Assembly (NCBI RefSeq): GCF_000019185.1
Contig: NC_010334.1
Span: 868,001 to 932,000 of the forward strand
DNA: 64,000 nt
Reading direction: 5' to 3'
DNA from: Shewanella halifaxensis HAW-EB4
Lineage (GTDB): Bacteria > Pseudomonadota > Gammaproteobacteria > Enterobacterales > Shewanellaceae
The notes beneath the pieces were generated by a model. It was not told where the DNA came from. It saw nothing but the letters and a program-made list of their open reading frames with translations, and made no database searches. The first letter of the stretch is position 1. Every line of letters begins with the position of its first letter. The position numbers were made by a program, and so were the translations under genes. Below, one piece after another: positions 28,374 to 36,793 of this stretch.

Positions 28374-29393
28374 ATGGATAAGGCCACCATTTTAGTTGTG
28401 GATGATACCCCCGAGAATATTGATATTTTGGTTGGGATCTTAGGTGGGGACTACCGAGTTAAGGTTGCGATTGATGGCCCCAAAGCCCTTGCATTGGCGA
28501 GTAAAACCACACCGGATCTTATTCTTCTGGATGTGATGATGCCGGGAATGAATGGCTATGAGGTATGTAAGCGACTAAAGCAAGAACCATTAACTTGCCA
28601 TATTCCCGTCATCTTTGTCACCGCCCTTAGCGATGTCGCCGATGAGACGCAAGGGTTTGAGCTTGGCGCCGTCGATTACATTACAAAACCCGTCAGTGCG
28701 CCTGTTGTGAAGGCGAGGGTAAAAACCCATTTGGCTCTCTACGACCAAAAATGTCTACTCGAGCAGGAAGTTAAAGTGCGAACTAAAGAGCTCGAAGAAA
28801 CACGTTTCGAGATCATTCGTCGTCTGGGCCGCGCAGCAGAATATAAAGATAACGAGACTGGCTTACATGTTGTCAGAATGAGTCACTATGCGCGCTTGTT
28901 GGCGGTTCAATCGGGTTTACCTGAATACTATTGCGAGCTGATTTACAATGCTGCGCCTATGCATGATATCGGTAAAATAGGCACACCAGACTCTATTTTA
29001 AAAAAGCCAGCTAAGCTCGATGCTACAGAGTGGGTGGAGATGCAGCTTCACGCCGAAATCGGCGCCGAGATCATCGGTGAGCACAATGATCCATTGCTGG
29101 AGATGGCGCGTCGAATCGCCTTAACACATCACGAGAAATGGGATGGCAGCGGTTACCCCAATGGGCTGTCGGCTGAGGAGATCCCAATAGAGGGTCGGAT
29201 AGTGGCGATTGCCGATGTGTTTGACGCCTTAACTTCGATTCGCCCCTATAAGAAAGCGTGGACAGTGGAGGCGACCATGACCTTAATCGAGAGTGAAGCT
29301 GGAAAGCAGTTTGACCCAAAGTTAGTGCAGCATTTTAAGCAGATTGTTGATGAGCTGACTAAAGTTCGCGATGCTCACAATGAGACGGGTTAG
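28374..29393 (+). CDS. Response regulator with HD-GYP c-di-GMP phosphodiesterase domain
   Basis: This 339-residue protein has an N-terminal receiver domain (VVDDTPENID, phospho-Asp in LILLDVMMPGMNG) followed by an RpfG-type HD-GYP domain. The metal-binding motif MHDIGKIGTP and the HHEKWDGSGYP motif are intact, so it should hydrolyse c-di-GMP. I start at ATG 28374, which gives the normal receiver N-terminus; GGAGAG lies about nine bases upstream. It begins 104 bases after the hybrid kinase on the same strand and is the most likely partner, transferring phosphate from the kinase's HPt. A terminator follows. Confidence 0.94.
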   Translation: MDKATILVVDDTPENIDILVGILGGDYRVKVAIDGPKALALASKTTPDLILLDVMMPGMNGYEVCKRLKQEPLTCHIPVIFVTALSDVADETQGFELGAVDYITKPVSAPVVKARVKTHLALYDQKCLLEQEVKVRTKELEETRFEIIRRLGRAAEYKDNETGLHVVRMSHYARLLAVQSGLPEYYCELIYNAAPMHDIGKIGTPDSILKKPAKLDATEWVEMQLHAEIGAEIIGEHNDPLLEMARRIALTHHEKWDGSGYPNGLSAEEIPIEGRIVAIADVFDALTSIRPYKKAWTVEATMTLIESEAGKQFDPKLVQHFKQIVDELTKVRDAHNETG

Positions 29394-29420
29394 ATTTAGT
29401 CTTGATTAGTCGGGATAAAC

Positions 29421-29444
29421 AAAAAGGCGCATAAAGCGCCTTTT
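29421..29444 (+). terminator. Terminator after the HD-GYP gene
   Basis: AAAAAGGCGC-ATAAA-GCGCCTTTT forms a GC-rich stem with flanking A and T runs, so it can serve both the regulator and the convergent ygfZ gene. Confidence 0.85.
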
Positions 29445-29470
29445 CTATTACGAACGAATTGGGGGCTGGA

Positions 29471-30442
29471 TTAATCTTGCTCTTCTAGCGAGTAAGGCAG
29501 CGCAATTAATGTCAGTTCAGAGCTCGCATCATCGGCAACTCTTAACTTAGCATCAAGTTGAGTATCATTAGCTAATACCGCTGTTAATAATACCTGGTCA
29601 CCCCGTTGAACAGCCTCGATGATAGTGCCTGCGCGGCGAAATCCTTCACCGTCTTCTAGTGCAATTTCAAGCTGGCTATCGGCTGTTAAAGGTGTTGATA
29701 CCGTGCCGCTAACAATGTAAAGCGCACGCTTGTTACCCCCGCGGTACTTCATTCGAGCAATCGTCTCTTGTCCCATGTAACAGCCCTTATTGAAGCTGAT
29801 CCCATTGACTGCTTGGACATTACACATCTGCGGTACAAACTGTCCTTGATGATTAGCACCTAGGTTTGGATAACCGGCAGCGATTTCCAGTGCCTGCCAT
29901 GCAGTAGCATCATAGATAGGTTGTTCGATAGCACTGATAAGTGATGCGGCTTGGTCTTGTTCTATCGCGAGGATAAACCGACCCGCATCGTGGATGATCA
30001 TGCCGTTATCGATTAAGGTTAGCTCATCGGTAAGCTCGCCAAACTGAGCCGTTAACCATGTTTTAGCTTGTTCGCCCGCCACGCCTAACAATAACCAGTG
30101 ATCACTGGCATCAGACAGCTCAGCTTTACTAAATACCGCATATTTTTGCAACTGAGGTAGATCCAGTGCCAAGGTCTCTTTTGGCATCATCAAGAAAAGG
30201 GTGTCACCTTTGGCGAAGGTTCTAAAGCTGGCCAGCATCTTACCTTTAGGATCGCAATGCGCGCCCCAGCGCCATTGGTCGCTTTCAAGCGAGCTGATAT
30301 CGGTAGTGACTTGGCCGTGAATAAAGCTGCGACCTTGCTCCCCAGTGACTGAGATTAAACCTAGGTGTGTTAATTCAGAAAAAAGCAGTTCAGGCTGTTG
30401 TCCATTAAGAGGCCAAGTTGGCTGAGAAGTTGACAGCGTCAT
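29471..30442 (-). CDS. ygfZ: tRNA-modifying folate-binding protein YgfZ
   Basis: This protein of about 323 residues belongs to the GcvT-related YgfZ family, which binds tetrahydrofolate and helps Fe-S enzymes such as the tRNA methylthiotransferase MiaB. The family signature KGCYMGQE is present, followed by ARMKYRG. I start at ATG 30442, with GGA about nine bases upstream; a TTG at 30454 would add four residues. It is on the same strand as serA but separated by a terminator and the displaced serA fragment. The assignment is secure. Confidence 0.93.
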   Translation of the reverse strand: MTLSTSQPTWPLNGQQPELLFSELTHLGLISVTGEQGRSFIHGQVTTDISSLESDQWRWGAHCDPKGKMLASFRTFAKGDTLFLMMPKETLALDLPQLQKYAVFSKAELSDASDHWLLLGVAGEQAKTWLTAQFGELTDELTLIDNGMIIHDAGRFILAIEQDQAASLISAIEQPIYDATAWQALEIAAGYPNLGANHQGQFVPQMCNVQAVNGISFNKGCYMGQETIARMKYRGGNKRALYIVSGTVSTPLTADSQLEIALEDGEGFRRAGTIIEAVQRGDQVLLTAVLANDTQLDAKLRVADDASSELTLIALPYSLEEQD

Positions 30443-30549
30443 ATGAGGATCCAAGAATTAAACCAATAAGGACAATGATTGTACCGCTAAAATCTTGCCG
30501 TGCAAGCGCAGCAGTTCAAACTATTGCTACTCAATATATATAAAGAACA

Positions 30550-30579
30550 AAGGCCGTATAATGTGAATTATACGGCCTT
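30550..30579 (-). terminator. Terminator downstream of serA
   Basis: AAGGCCGTATA and its complement form a long stem between serA and ygfZ. On the minus strand it is followed by a T-rich stretch. It now sits beyond the displaced copy of the serA 3' end, as the original serA terminator would. Confidence 0.75.
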
Positions 30580-30609
30580 ACTCATCGATTTAAACCAAGT
30601 ACAAGTTTA

Positions 30610-30700
30610 TTAGTGAAGTAAACGGGTTCTAATCGTGCCTTCAATCGCTTGCAACTCAACCAACGCATCTTCTGTTCTTAACCTAAGCCTGAATCGACTA
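30610..30700 (-). pseudogene. Displaced copy of the serA 3' end
   Basis: Bases 30610-30658 match the last codons of serA at an offset of 142 bases, with the first 43 or so identical. Beyond that there are point changes, then a diverged stretch and a final match (AGTCGATTCAG on the minus strand). The minus-strand translation ends VELQAIEGTIRTRLLH-stop, as in SerA; two changes are synonymous and one is Asn to Asp. A 31-codon frame starting with ATG exists but has no domain and is probably not functional. A 15-base direct repeat (TAGTCATGACTCTGA at 30699 and 30716) lies just beside it. Confidence 0.85.
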
Positions 30701-30730
30701 GTCATGACTCTGAATTAGTCATGACTCTGA
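30699..30730. repeat. Two direct copies of a 15-base sequence beside the serA fragment
   Basis: TAGTCATGACTCTGA occurs at 30699-30713 and 30716-30730. Each copy contains the palindrome AGTCATGACT. The pair sits at the junction between the displaced fragment and the present serA end and may mark how the duplication formed. Confidence 0.8.
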
Positions 30731-30751
30731 TTTACCCAGATTTCCCCAGCT

Positions 30752-31981
30752 TTAGTGAAGTAAACGGGTTCTAATCGTGCCTTCAATCGCTTGCAATTCA
30801 ACCAATGCATTTTCGGCCTGATCTGAATCGACTTCCATTACCACGTAGCCAATTTCAGCGGTTGTTTGTAGATACTGAGCAGCAATGTTAATGCCTTTTT
30901 CTGCAAACGCGGAGTTAATTTGGATCAAGATTCCAGGGCGGTTACGGTGAATATGCAGTAAGCGCGACGTACCAGAGTGTTGAGCAAGTGACACCTCTGG
31001 GAAGTTCACCGCCGTCATGGTCGAGCCATTGTCTGAGTATTTAGCCAACTTACCCGCGACTTCGATACCGATATTCTCTTGAGCTTCAGCCGTGCTACCG
31101 CCAACATGTGGCGTCAGCAACACATTATCTAAGCCGCGTAGTGGGCTGATAAATTCATCGTCATTCGACTTAGGCTCGATAGGGAACACGTCGATGGCGG
31201 CGCCAGCAAGGTGCTCCTCTTTTAATGAAGCCGCGAGCGCATCAATATCGACAACGGTACCGCGAGAAGCATTAATTAAAATGCTGCCTTTACGCATACA
31301 GGCCAGCTCTTCATAGCTGAGCATCTCTTTGGTCTGTGGTGTTTCTGGTACGTGTAAACTCACCACATCGGCAAGTGATAGCAGCTGCTGTAGAGAGTGC
31401 ACTTGCTGTGCATTACCCAGTGGTAGCTTGTCTTCGATATCGAAGAAGATAACGCGCATACCCAAAGTTTCTGCAAGAATACCAAGCTGAGTACCAATAT
31501 GACCGTAGCCGATGACACCTAAGGTCTTACCGCGAGCCTCATAACTTCCCGAAGCACTCTTTAGCCAACCACCACGGTGAGCCAATGCATTACGCTGTGG
31601 GATCCCACGCAGTAGCATGATGATCTCGCCCAATACCAGTTCCGCTACGCTACGGGTATTTGAGAAAGGCGCGTTGAATACCGGGATCCCCAGCTTTTCA
31701 GCCGCAGCGAGACTGACCTGATTGGTACCAATACAGAAACAACCAACACTGATGAGTTTGTCGGCTTGGGATAATACTTCTTCAGTCAATTGGGTACGGG
31801 AGCGGATACCAATGAAGTGTGCATCTTTAACCGCTGTTTGTAATTCATCTTCAGCTAGTGATGCTTTGTGATATTCAATGTTGGTGTAACCCGCACGTTC
31901 AAATACATCTACCGCAGATTGGTGGACGCCTTCCAACAGCAGGATCTTAATTTTATCCTTGTCCAGCGAATGTTTCGCCAT
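30752..31981 (-). CDS. serA: D-3-phosphoglycerate dehydrogenase SerA
   Basis: This 409-residue enzyme catalyses the first step of serine synthesis, 3-phosphoglycerate to 3-phosphohydroxypyruvate with NAD+. It has the 2-hydroxyacid dehydrogenase fold with the NAD motif GVIGYGHIGTQLG, catalytic Arg/Glu/His (NASRGTVVD, IDVFP, LTPHVGGST) and a C-terminal ACT domain (LLHIHRNRPGILIQINSAF) for serine feedback. The length matches E. coli SerA, so the present 3' end is complete. The final 45 or so bases are duplicated downstream, as described for the fragment at 30610. Confidence 0.97.
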   Translation of the reverse strand: MAKHSLDKDKIKILLLEGVHQSAVDVFERAGYTNIEYHKASLAEDELQTAVKDAHFIGIRSRTQLTEEVLSQADKLISVGCFCIGTNQVSLAAAEKLGIPVFNAPFSNTRSVAELVLGEIIMLLRGIPQRNALAHRGGWLKSASGSYEARGKTLGVIGYGHIGTQLGILAETLGMRVIFFDIEDKLPLGNAQQVHSLQQLLSLADVVSLHVPETPQTKEMLSYEELACMRKGSILINASRGTVVDIDALAASLKEEHLAGAAIDVFPIEPKSNDDEFISPLRGLDNVLLTPHVGGSTAEAQENIGIEVAGKLAKYSDNGSTMTAVNFPEVSLAQHSGTSRLLHIHRNRPGILIQINSAFAEKGINIAAQYLQTTAEIGYVVMEVDSDQAENALVELQAIEGTIRTRLLH

Positions 31982-32216
31982 GATTTATGTACCCTTTTAG
32001 TTTATATGTATTATGTATACTTAATGCCACCGCAGAGACGACTAAACTCTACGTTGTAGGAGTGGTTTGGGTATAGACTACCAATGTACTAAGGACTGCA
32101 AAGCCTTCACAACTGAAATTTACTTCGAAAGCGTAACAGAGGTAACAAAGTAGCACTTTTTATGGTGGCTGTGGAGGGCTAGATGGCTAAAGTGTTTATT
32201 CTTAATTTAGAACAAT

Positions 32217-32852
32217 ATGGTATATGAGGGCGAAATTTTGAATAAAAGTGCTGTATGGCTAGTGACATTCTTCGCCGTATTAATCTGGTCAGGGATTAAT
32301 CCTAAGGATCAATTTACCTGGTTTTTAGAGGTCGTACCGGCCTTAATCGCCCTGCCTATTCTGATCTACACCCGCAATAGCTTCACATTAACGAATTTGG
32401 CCTACGGCTTGATCTTGGTTCACTGCATTATTTTGATGGTCGGTGGGCATTACACTTATGCCGAGGTGCCGCTGTTTGATTGGATTAGCGATTGGACGGG
32501 CGGGGAGCGTAATAACTACGACAAGGTCGGGCATTTTGCCCAAGGTTTTATTCCCGCTATTTTGGCGCGTGAAGTGTTTATACGCCTCAGTGTTGTTAAA
32601 TTAGGTGCTTGGTGTAACTTTCTTGCAGTCTGTTTTACTTTAGCATTCTCTGCTTTTTATGAGCTAATAGAGTGGTGGGTTGCCGAGTTGACAGGTGAGG
32701 ATGCCGAGGCGTTTTTAGGCACGCAAGGATACGTGTGGGACACCCAGTCCGATATGGCAATGGCGCTGGTGGGAGCAATATCTGCCATTGTATTGCTCAG
32801 TCGTGTACATGATAAGCAGTTACGAGTAAAACTAGCTGAAGACAAATTATGA
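32217..32852 (+). CDS. YjdF-like inner membrane protein (DUF2238)
   Basis: This protein of about 211 residues has about five hydrophobic helices and the DUF2238 signature region FDWISDWTGGERNNYDKVGHF, split by family-typical residues, then YELIEWWVAE. The family, represented by E. coli YjdF, has no established function. Two starts are possible. ATG 32217 has no ribosome-binding site. TTG 32238 has GAGGG seven bases upstream and would give 204 residues starting MNKSAVWL; I think the TTG is the more likely one. It is monocistronic, divergent from serA. Confidence 0.82.
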   Translation: MVYEGEILNKSAVWLVTFFAVLIWSGINPKDQFTWFLEVVPALIALPILIYTRNSFTLTNLAYGLILVHCIILMVGGHYTYAEVPLFDWISDWTGGERNNYDKVGHFAQGFIPAILAREVFIRLSVVKLGAWCNFLAVCFTLAFSAFYELIEWWVAELTGEDAEAFLGTQGYVWDTQSDMAMALVGAISAIVLLSRVHDKQLRVKLAEDKL

Positions 32853-33423
32853 TCGACCTGCCTTGCGCCTAGTACCTATTTATACTAGGTCCTTCTTTTA
32901 AAGTAGGTCGGCATTTATGCCGTCACAGGTTAGAAGCAGGTTCTAGGAAGAGCAGATTGTAGACCCTAGGAAAAGCTAAGACGGAAAGGTGCAATTTCTA
33001 GTATGCCTTAACCTCGATTTAAGATCAGTTAGCTAATAATGGCGCAAAGATTGGAGTTAAAACCACAACTTCTTTGCTAAATGAATTCATTGAACCTCAC
33101 TTTTTAGGTGGTAAACTTTCAGTTTTGTAGTTGTTTGATCTGTTTTTTGTGCTTTAAGAGTCAAATTAGGCTGTTTATAAGCTGCCTAAATTTTAACTCT
33201 TATGTTTAAAGTTATGTGTGTTGGTGGTCTTATTGTAAGTCATGTACTGCCTTTGTGTTTTCTGCTTGTTGTGTTTTATTTGTTTTTCACCCGTTTCATT
33301 AAGATTTGTTGTCCAAGCCGATAAAAACATCGTTTATCTTCGCCAAACTAGAGCAATTTCCTTGCAGCAAAATTCCGTCTGTATACACTGCCGTCATATT
33401 GATATTTAAATGGTAATAAATGT
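32853..33423. other. Long intergenic region with dispersed repeat and nupC promoter
   Basis: No gene is supported. The first third holds the palindromic repeat at 32903-32925 with its flanking modules (CCTTCTTTTAAA, GCTAAGACGG). The rest is AT-rich. A palindrome GATAAA-N7-TTTATC at 33320-33338 lies about 90 bases before the nupC start and could be an operator. The nupC ATG has no clear ribosome-binding site. Confidence 0.5.
32903..32925 (+). repeat. Dispersed palindromic intergenic repeat, copy 1
   Basis: These 23 bases, with the palindromic core GGCATTTATGCC, recur exactly in inverted orientation at 49475-49497. Nearby are further shared modules. It resembles REP-like elements common between genes in Shewanella. 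Confidence 0.8.
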
Positions 33424-34650
33424 ATGGAAGTTTTCATCAGTTTGTTCGGCATGCTTTGCCTTATGGGCTTAGCGGTTGCATTATCAGAAAATAGAAAAGC
33501 AATTAACCCTAGAACCGTACTGGGTGCGCTGGCATTTCAAGTCGCCTTTGGTGCCTTTGTTATGTACGTTCCTATGGGTCAGGCAGTGCTTGATGGTGCA
33601 TCAAGTGGTGTGATGCACGTTATCGGCTATGCCAATGAAGGCTTAGCATTCCTATTTGGTGATCTGGCTAAATTTGGTGTTGGCTTCATTTTTGTTATTA
33701 ACGTGCTATTTGTTGTGGTTTTCATTAGCTCATTGATCGCCGTACTTTATTATCTTGGTATTATGCAATTGATTATTGGCCTTATTGGTGGCGGTTTATC
33801 AAAGCTACTGGGTTCTAGCCGTGCGGAATCACTATCAGCAACAGCCAATATCTTTGTAGGCCCAATTGAGGCCCCTTCAATGGTACGCCCATTTGTAAAG
33901 CACATGACTCGCTCTGAGCTATTCGCAGTAATGACTGGCGGCTTGGCATCGGTTGCTGGCGGCACCATGATTGGTTATATCCAGATGGGCGTTGACGTTA
34001 AATACGTGCTTACTGCTGCATTTATGACGGCGCCAGCAGGTTTACTGTTTGCTAAGTTGATATGGCCTGAGACCGAAACACCACTAAACGACATCAAGAA
34101 AGTGATGGACGATGTGACTGACAAGCCAGCTAATGTTCTCGATGCAGCAGCGGGCGGCGCAGCAATGGGCATGCAGCAAGTATTGTCTGTATCAGCGCTG
34201 CTATTAGCGTTTGTCGCACTGATCGCCATGGTTAACGGTATTTTAGGCGGCATAGGTGGTTGGTTTGGTATTGAAGACCTAACCATGCAGGCTATATTAG
34301 GTTACCTACTTGCACCACTTGCATGGGTGATGGGTGTGCCTTGGAGTGAAGCGACACAAGCGGCGTCGTTTATCGGCCAGAAGATGGTGATTAACGAGTT
34401 CGTTGCTTATATCGACTTCTTAAAAGTGTCTGACCAGCTATCAGAAAAGACCCAAATCATTATCAGTTTCGCACTGTGCGGTTTCGCTAACATCGGCTCA
34501 CTGGCCATGGTCATTGGTGGTTTAGCGGCACTTTGCCCTGAACGTCGCCATGACTTAAGTGCTCTAGGTATGAAGGCACTGATTGCCGCTGCTCTAGCGA
34601 ACTTAATGAGCGGTACCATCGCAGGTTTACTATATAGCTTAGCGGGTTAA
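33424..34650 (+). CDS. nupC: NupC-family concentrative nucleoside transporter
   Basis: This 408-residue inner-membrane protein belongs to the CNT family, which imports nucleosides with H+ or Na+. It has the N-terminal helices, the gate domain, GGLASVAGGTMIGYI, VGPIEAPSM and FALCGFANIGSLAMVIGG, all typical of CNT proteins. It is followed 98 bases later by deoD, with a perfect stem-loop between, so uptake and phosphorolysis of purine nucleosides are linked. There is no obvious Shine-Dalgarno sequence before the ATG. Confidence 0.93.
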   Translation: MEVFISLFGMLCLMGLAVALSENRKAINPRTVLGALAFQVAFGAFVMYVPMGQAVLDGASSGVMHVIGYANEGLAFLFGDLAKFGVGFIFVINVLFVVVFISSLIAVLYYLGIMQLIIGLIGGGLSKLLGSSRAESLSATANIFVGPIEAPSMVRPFVKHMTRSELFAVMTGGLASVAGGTMIGYIQMGVDVKYVLTAAFMTAPAGLLFAKLIWPETETPLNDIKKVMDDVTDKPANVLDAAAGGAAMGMQQVLSVSALLLAFVALIAMVNGILGGIGGWFGIEDLTMQAILGYLLAPLAWVMGVPWSEATQAASFIGQKMVINEFVAYIDFLKVSDQLSEKTQIIISFALCGFANIGSLAMVIGGLAALCPERRHDLSALGMKALIAAALANLMSGTIAGLLYSLAG

Positions 34651-34696
34651 CTCGCTGGGTAAATAATGTGTTTGTTTATTAGTTTTTAGATGAAAA

Positions 34697-34725
34697 GTGC
34701 TTGCTTACATAGCGCAAGCAAGCAC
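34697..34725 (+). terminator. Perfect stem-loop between nupC and deoD
   Basis: GTGCTTGCTT and AAGCAAGCAC pair perfectly with a nine-base loop, followed by CTAAATTTTTT. It may be an intercistronic attenuator or RNA-processing site that sets the nupC to deoD ratio. The T run is offset by a few bases, so termination is probably partial. Confidence 0.6.
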
Positions 34726-34748
34726 CTAAATTTTTTGAGGAAAATATC

Positions 34749-35459
34749 ATGACTCCACATATCAATGCCGCTGATGGCGCATTTGCTAAAACCGTATTAA
34801 TGCCTGGCGATCCGCTAAGAGCTAAATACATTGCAGACAACTTTTTAGATAATGCAGTACTAGTGACTGATGTTCGTAATATGTTGGGTTATACCGGTGA
34901 ATACAAAGGCAAGAAGATCTCTGTAATGGGTTCAGGCATGGGGATCCCATCGATCTCAATTTATGCCAAAGAGCTAATCACCGAATATGGCGTTGAGAAC
35001 ATTATCCGCATTGGTTCATGTGGTGCGGTAAGTAACAATATTAAGTTGATGGATGTGGTAATGGCGATGGGCGCGAGCACAGATTCTGCCGTTAACAGAA
35101 CCCGTTTTGCTAACACAGATTTTGCTATGATTGCCGATTTTAACTTGTTGAAGCGTGCTGCAGACTCTGCTGAAAAGTTAGGTGCTAGCTACCATGTGGG
35201 TAACTTGTACTCTTCAGACCTGTTCTATAGCAGCGATGAGAACCGTTACGACTTGATGGAAAAGTACGGCATCTTAGGTGTCGAAATGGAAGCAGCAGGT
35301 CTTTATGGTGTAGCGACCGAGTTTGGTGCTAACGCACTGGCTATGATGACGGTAACCGATCACCTTCGCCAAGGCTTACACCTAACGGCCGAAGAGCGTC
35401 AGCAGACACTAAACGATATGATAAAGCTCACATTAGATGCTGTTGAAGATCTTCTTTAA
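34749..35459 (+). CDS. deoD: Purine nucleoside phosphorylase DeoD
   Basis: This 236-residue hexameric-type purine nucleoside phosphorylase cleaves purine (deoxy)ribonucleosides with phosphate to base and (deoxy)ribose-1-phosphate. Key features are MPGDPLRAKYIAD, GSGMGIPSISIY, RIGSCGAV, GVEMEAAGLY and the catalytic Asp in VTDHL. GAGGAAA lies ahead of the ATG. It sits downstream of nupC in a salvage operon. No deoABC genes are in the window. Confidence 0.96.
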   Translation: MTPHINAADGAFAKTVLMPGDPLRAKYIADNFLDNAVLVTDVRNMLGYTGEYKGKKISVMGSGMGIPSISIYAKELITEYGVENIIRIGSCGAVSNNIKLMDVVMAMGASTDSAVNRTRFANTDFAMIADFNLLKRAADSAEKLGASYHVGNLYSSDLFYSSDENRYDLMEKYGILGVEMEAAGLYGVATEFGANALAMMTVTDHLRQGLHLTAEERQQTLNDMIKLTLDAVEDLL

Positions 35460-35882
35460 TAAAGAATTCAGCTTGGCAAGATAGGCTGCGCGACTATTTA
35501 CAAAGAAAAATAGAACAGCGTATCTCTTTACCCTCTGGCCCGCGATTATGCACACTAAGTTGTACGTTTACGTAATCGACAAAAAATATTAAGTATTCTC
35601 GCGGGCCAACTTACTCTCTCATTATTACTCTTCACTCCTACTCACTCGGCATTGATACTCTTCATGCACGACCTAGTGCCTCACAAAGCGAGCGCAAGAC
35701 ACAATCTGTTAGCAATTACTTTCAATAAGCCAGTTTAAGTCACTCATCTTACCTGTTTAAAGATCCTGTCTGACAAAGTAGACTGTGCCCAGTGCTAAGA
35801 ATGAGTGCTAAGAATAAGCGCTAAGAAATAAGTACTAGCAGTAAACGTCAAGAATGAATAACAACAATAGTGGAAATTAAAT
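35460..35882. other. Intergenic region with short tandem repeats
   Basis: No gene is supported in these 420 bases. The last 90 bases hold four to five degenerate 13-14-base tandem repeats (35791-35857). No clear terminator for deoD was seen. Confidence 0.5.
35791..35857 (+). repeat. 13-14-base degenerate tandem repeats
   Basis: Units read AGTGCTAAGAATG (35791), AGTGCTAAGAATA (35804), AGCGCTAAGAAATA (35817), AGTACTAGCAGTAA (35831) and a weaker fifth. They end about 25 bases before the thioesterase start, so they lie in its leader or promoter. Confidence 0.75.
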
Positions 35883-36320
35883 ATGTCGATTTGGTTTAAG
35901 CCTGTAAGTCTTGAGGTATGCGCGAAAATGGACGCCGGTATGCATGGTAAAGGCACCTTAATGCAGACGATGGGGATCACTATTACCGAGATTGGTGATG
36001 ACTATATGAAGGCAACCATGCCTGCGTCACCAGCGGTACATAATCCACTAGGGATTGTTCACGGGGGGGCCAATGTGGCATTGGCTGAAACCGTTGCGAG
36101 TTACGCGGCAAATTTTGCTGTCGACTTTGAGAATTATTACTGTGTTGGCCAAGAGATCAACGCTAATCATCTTAAAGCCTCTCGTAATGGCATACTTACC
36201 GCCACTGCTAAGCCTATTCACCTAGGTAAGCGCAGCTCGGTATGGGAAGTGCTCATTCATAATAGTGCAGGGGAGCTGTGCTGTATCTCTCGTATGACAG
36301 CCGCGGTGGTTAAGCGCTAA
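35883..36320 (+). CDS. YdiI/MenI-type hotdog-fold thioesterase
   Basis: This 145-residue hotdog-fold protein resembles E. coli YdiI/EntH. IGDDYMKATMPASPAV, the active-site segment GIVHGGANVALAE, GQEINANHLKASRNG and AKPIHLGKR match YdiI in order and spacing. YdiI hydrolyses 1,4-dihydroxy-2-naphthoyl-CoA in menaquinone synthesis. That role is plausible in a menaquinone-using anaerobic respirer but is not proven. The catalytic Glu is in LAETV. GGA lies about nine bases before the ATG. It is monocistronic. Confidence 0.85.
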   Translation: MSIWFKPVSLEVCAKMDAGMHGKGTLMQTMGITITEIGDDYMKATMPASPAVHNPLGIVHGGANVALAETVASYAANFAVDFENYYCVGQEINANHLKASRNGILTATAKPIHLGKRSSVWEVLIHNSAGELCCISRMTAAVVKR

Positions 36321-36538
36321 AGAGTTAATAGTTAAGCATTAAAGGCTTAATGGTTAGGCCAAAAAAAGGGCGTGGTTAACTTCTAGGCCTGTTTTCCGAC
36401 GGTAACTATCTGCGAAGAAGTGAGCAATTTTATTTGGCTACGGGCTGTTTTAATAGCTAATTTTTGCTCATACTTATTGGACTCTCAAGTTATGTTTACT
36501 GCATAACTTACTTCGACAAAAACCAATGAGGATAGCGC

Positions 36539-36793
36539 ATGGATAACGCAACAATTTGGGAATGGGTCGGGTATCTAGCGTCGGTCGTTGTCGCGATATC
36601 GCTAATGATGGCAAACATCAAAAAACTACGTTGGTGGAATCTAATCGGCGCGGCACTTTTTGTCGCCTATGGATTAGCTATTGATGCGATTCCGGTGGCT
36701 CTGGTTAACTTCTTTATTGTGCTTATTGATGCCTATTATTTGGTGAAACTGTACAAAGCTGACTCACATATGAAAGATTCTACAGAACTCTAA
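36539..36793 (+). CDS. Small three-helix inner membrane protein (YgjV/SemiSWEET-like)
   Basis: This 84-residue protein has three hydrophobic segments (WEWVGYLASVVVAISLMM, IGAALFVAYGLAI and VALVNFFIVLIDAYYLVKL), with positive residues between the first two. The spacing and the YGLAIDAIPVALVN region recall YgjV-type and SemiSWEET three-helix proteins, which work as dimers. I cannot decide between these and make no transport claim. GAGGA lies seven bases before the ATG. It stands alone on its transcript. Confidence 0.6.
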   Translation: MDNATIWEWVGYLASVVVAISLMMANIKKLRWWNLIGAALFVAYGLAIDAIPVALVNFFIVLIDAYYLVKLYKADSHMKDSTEL

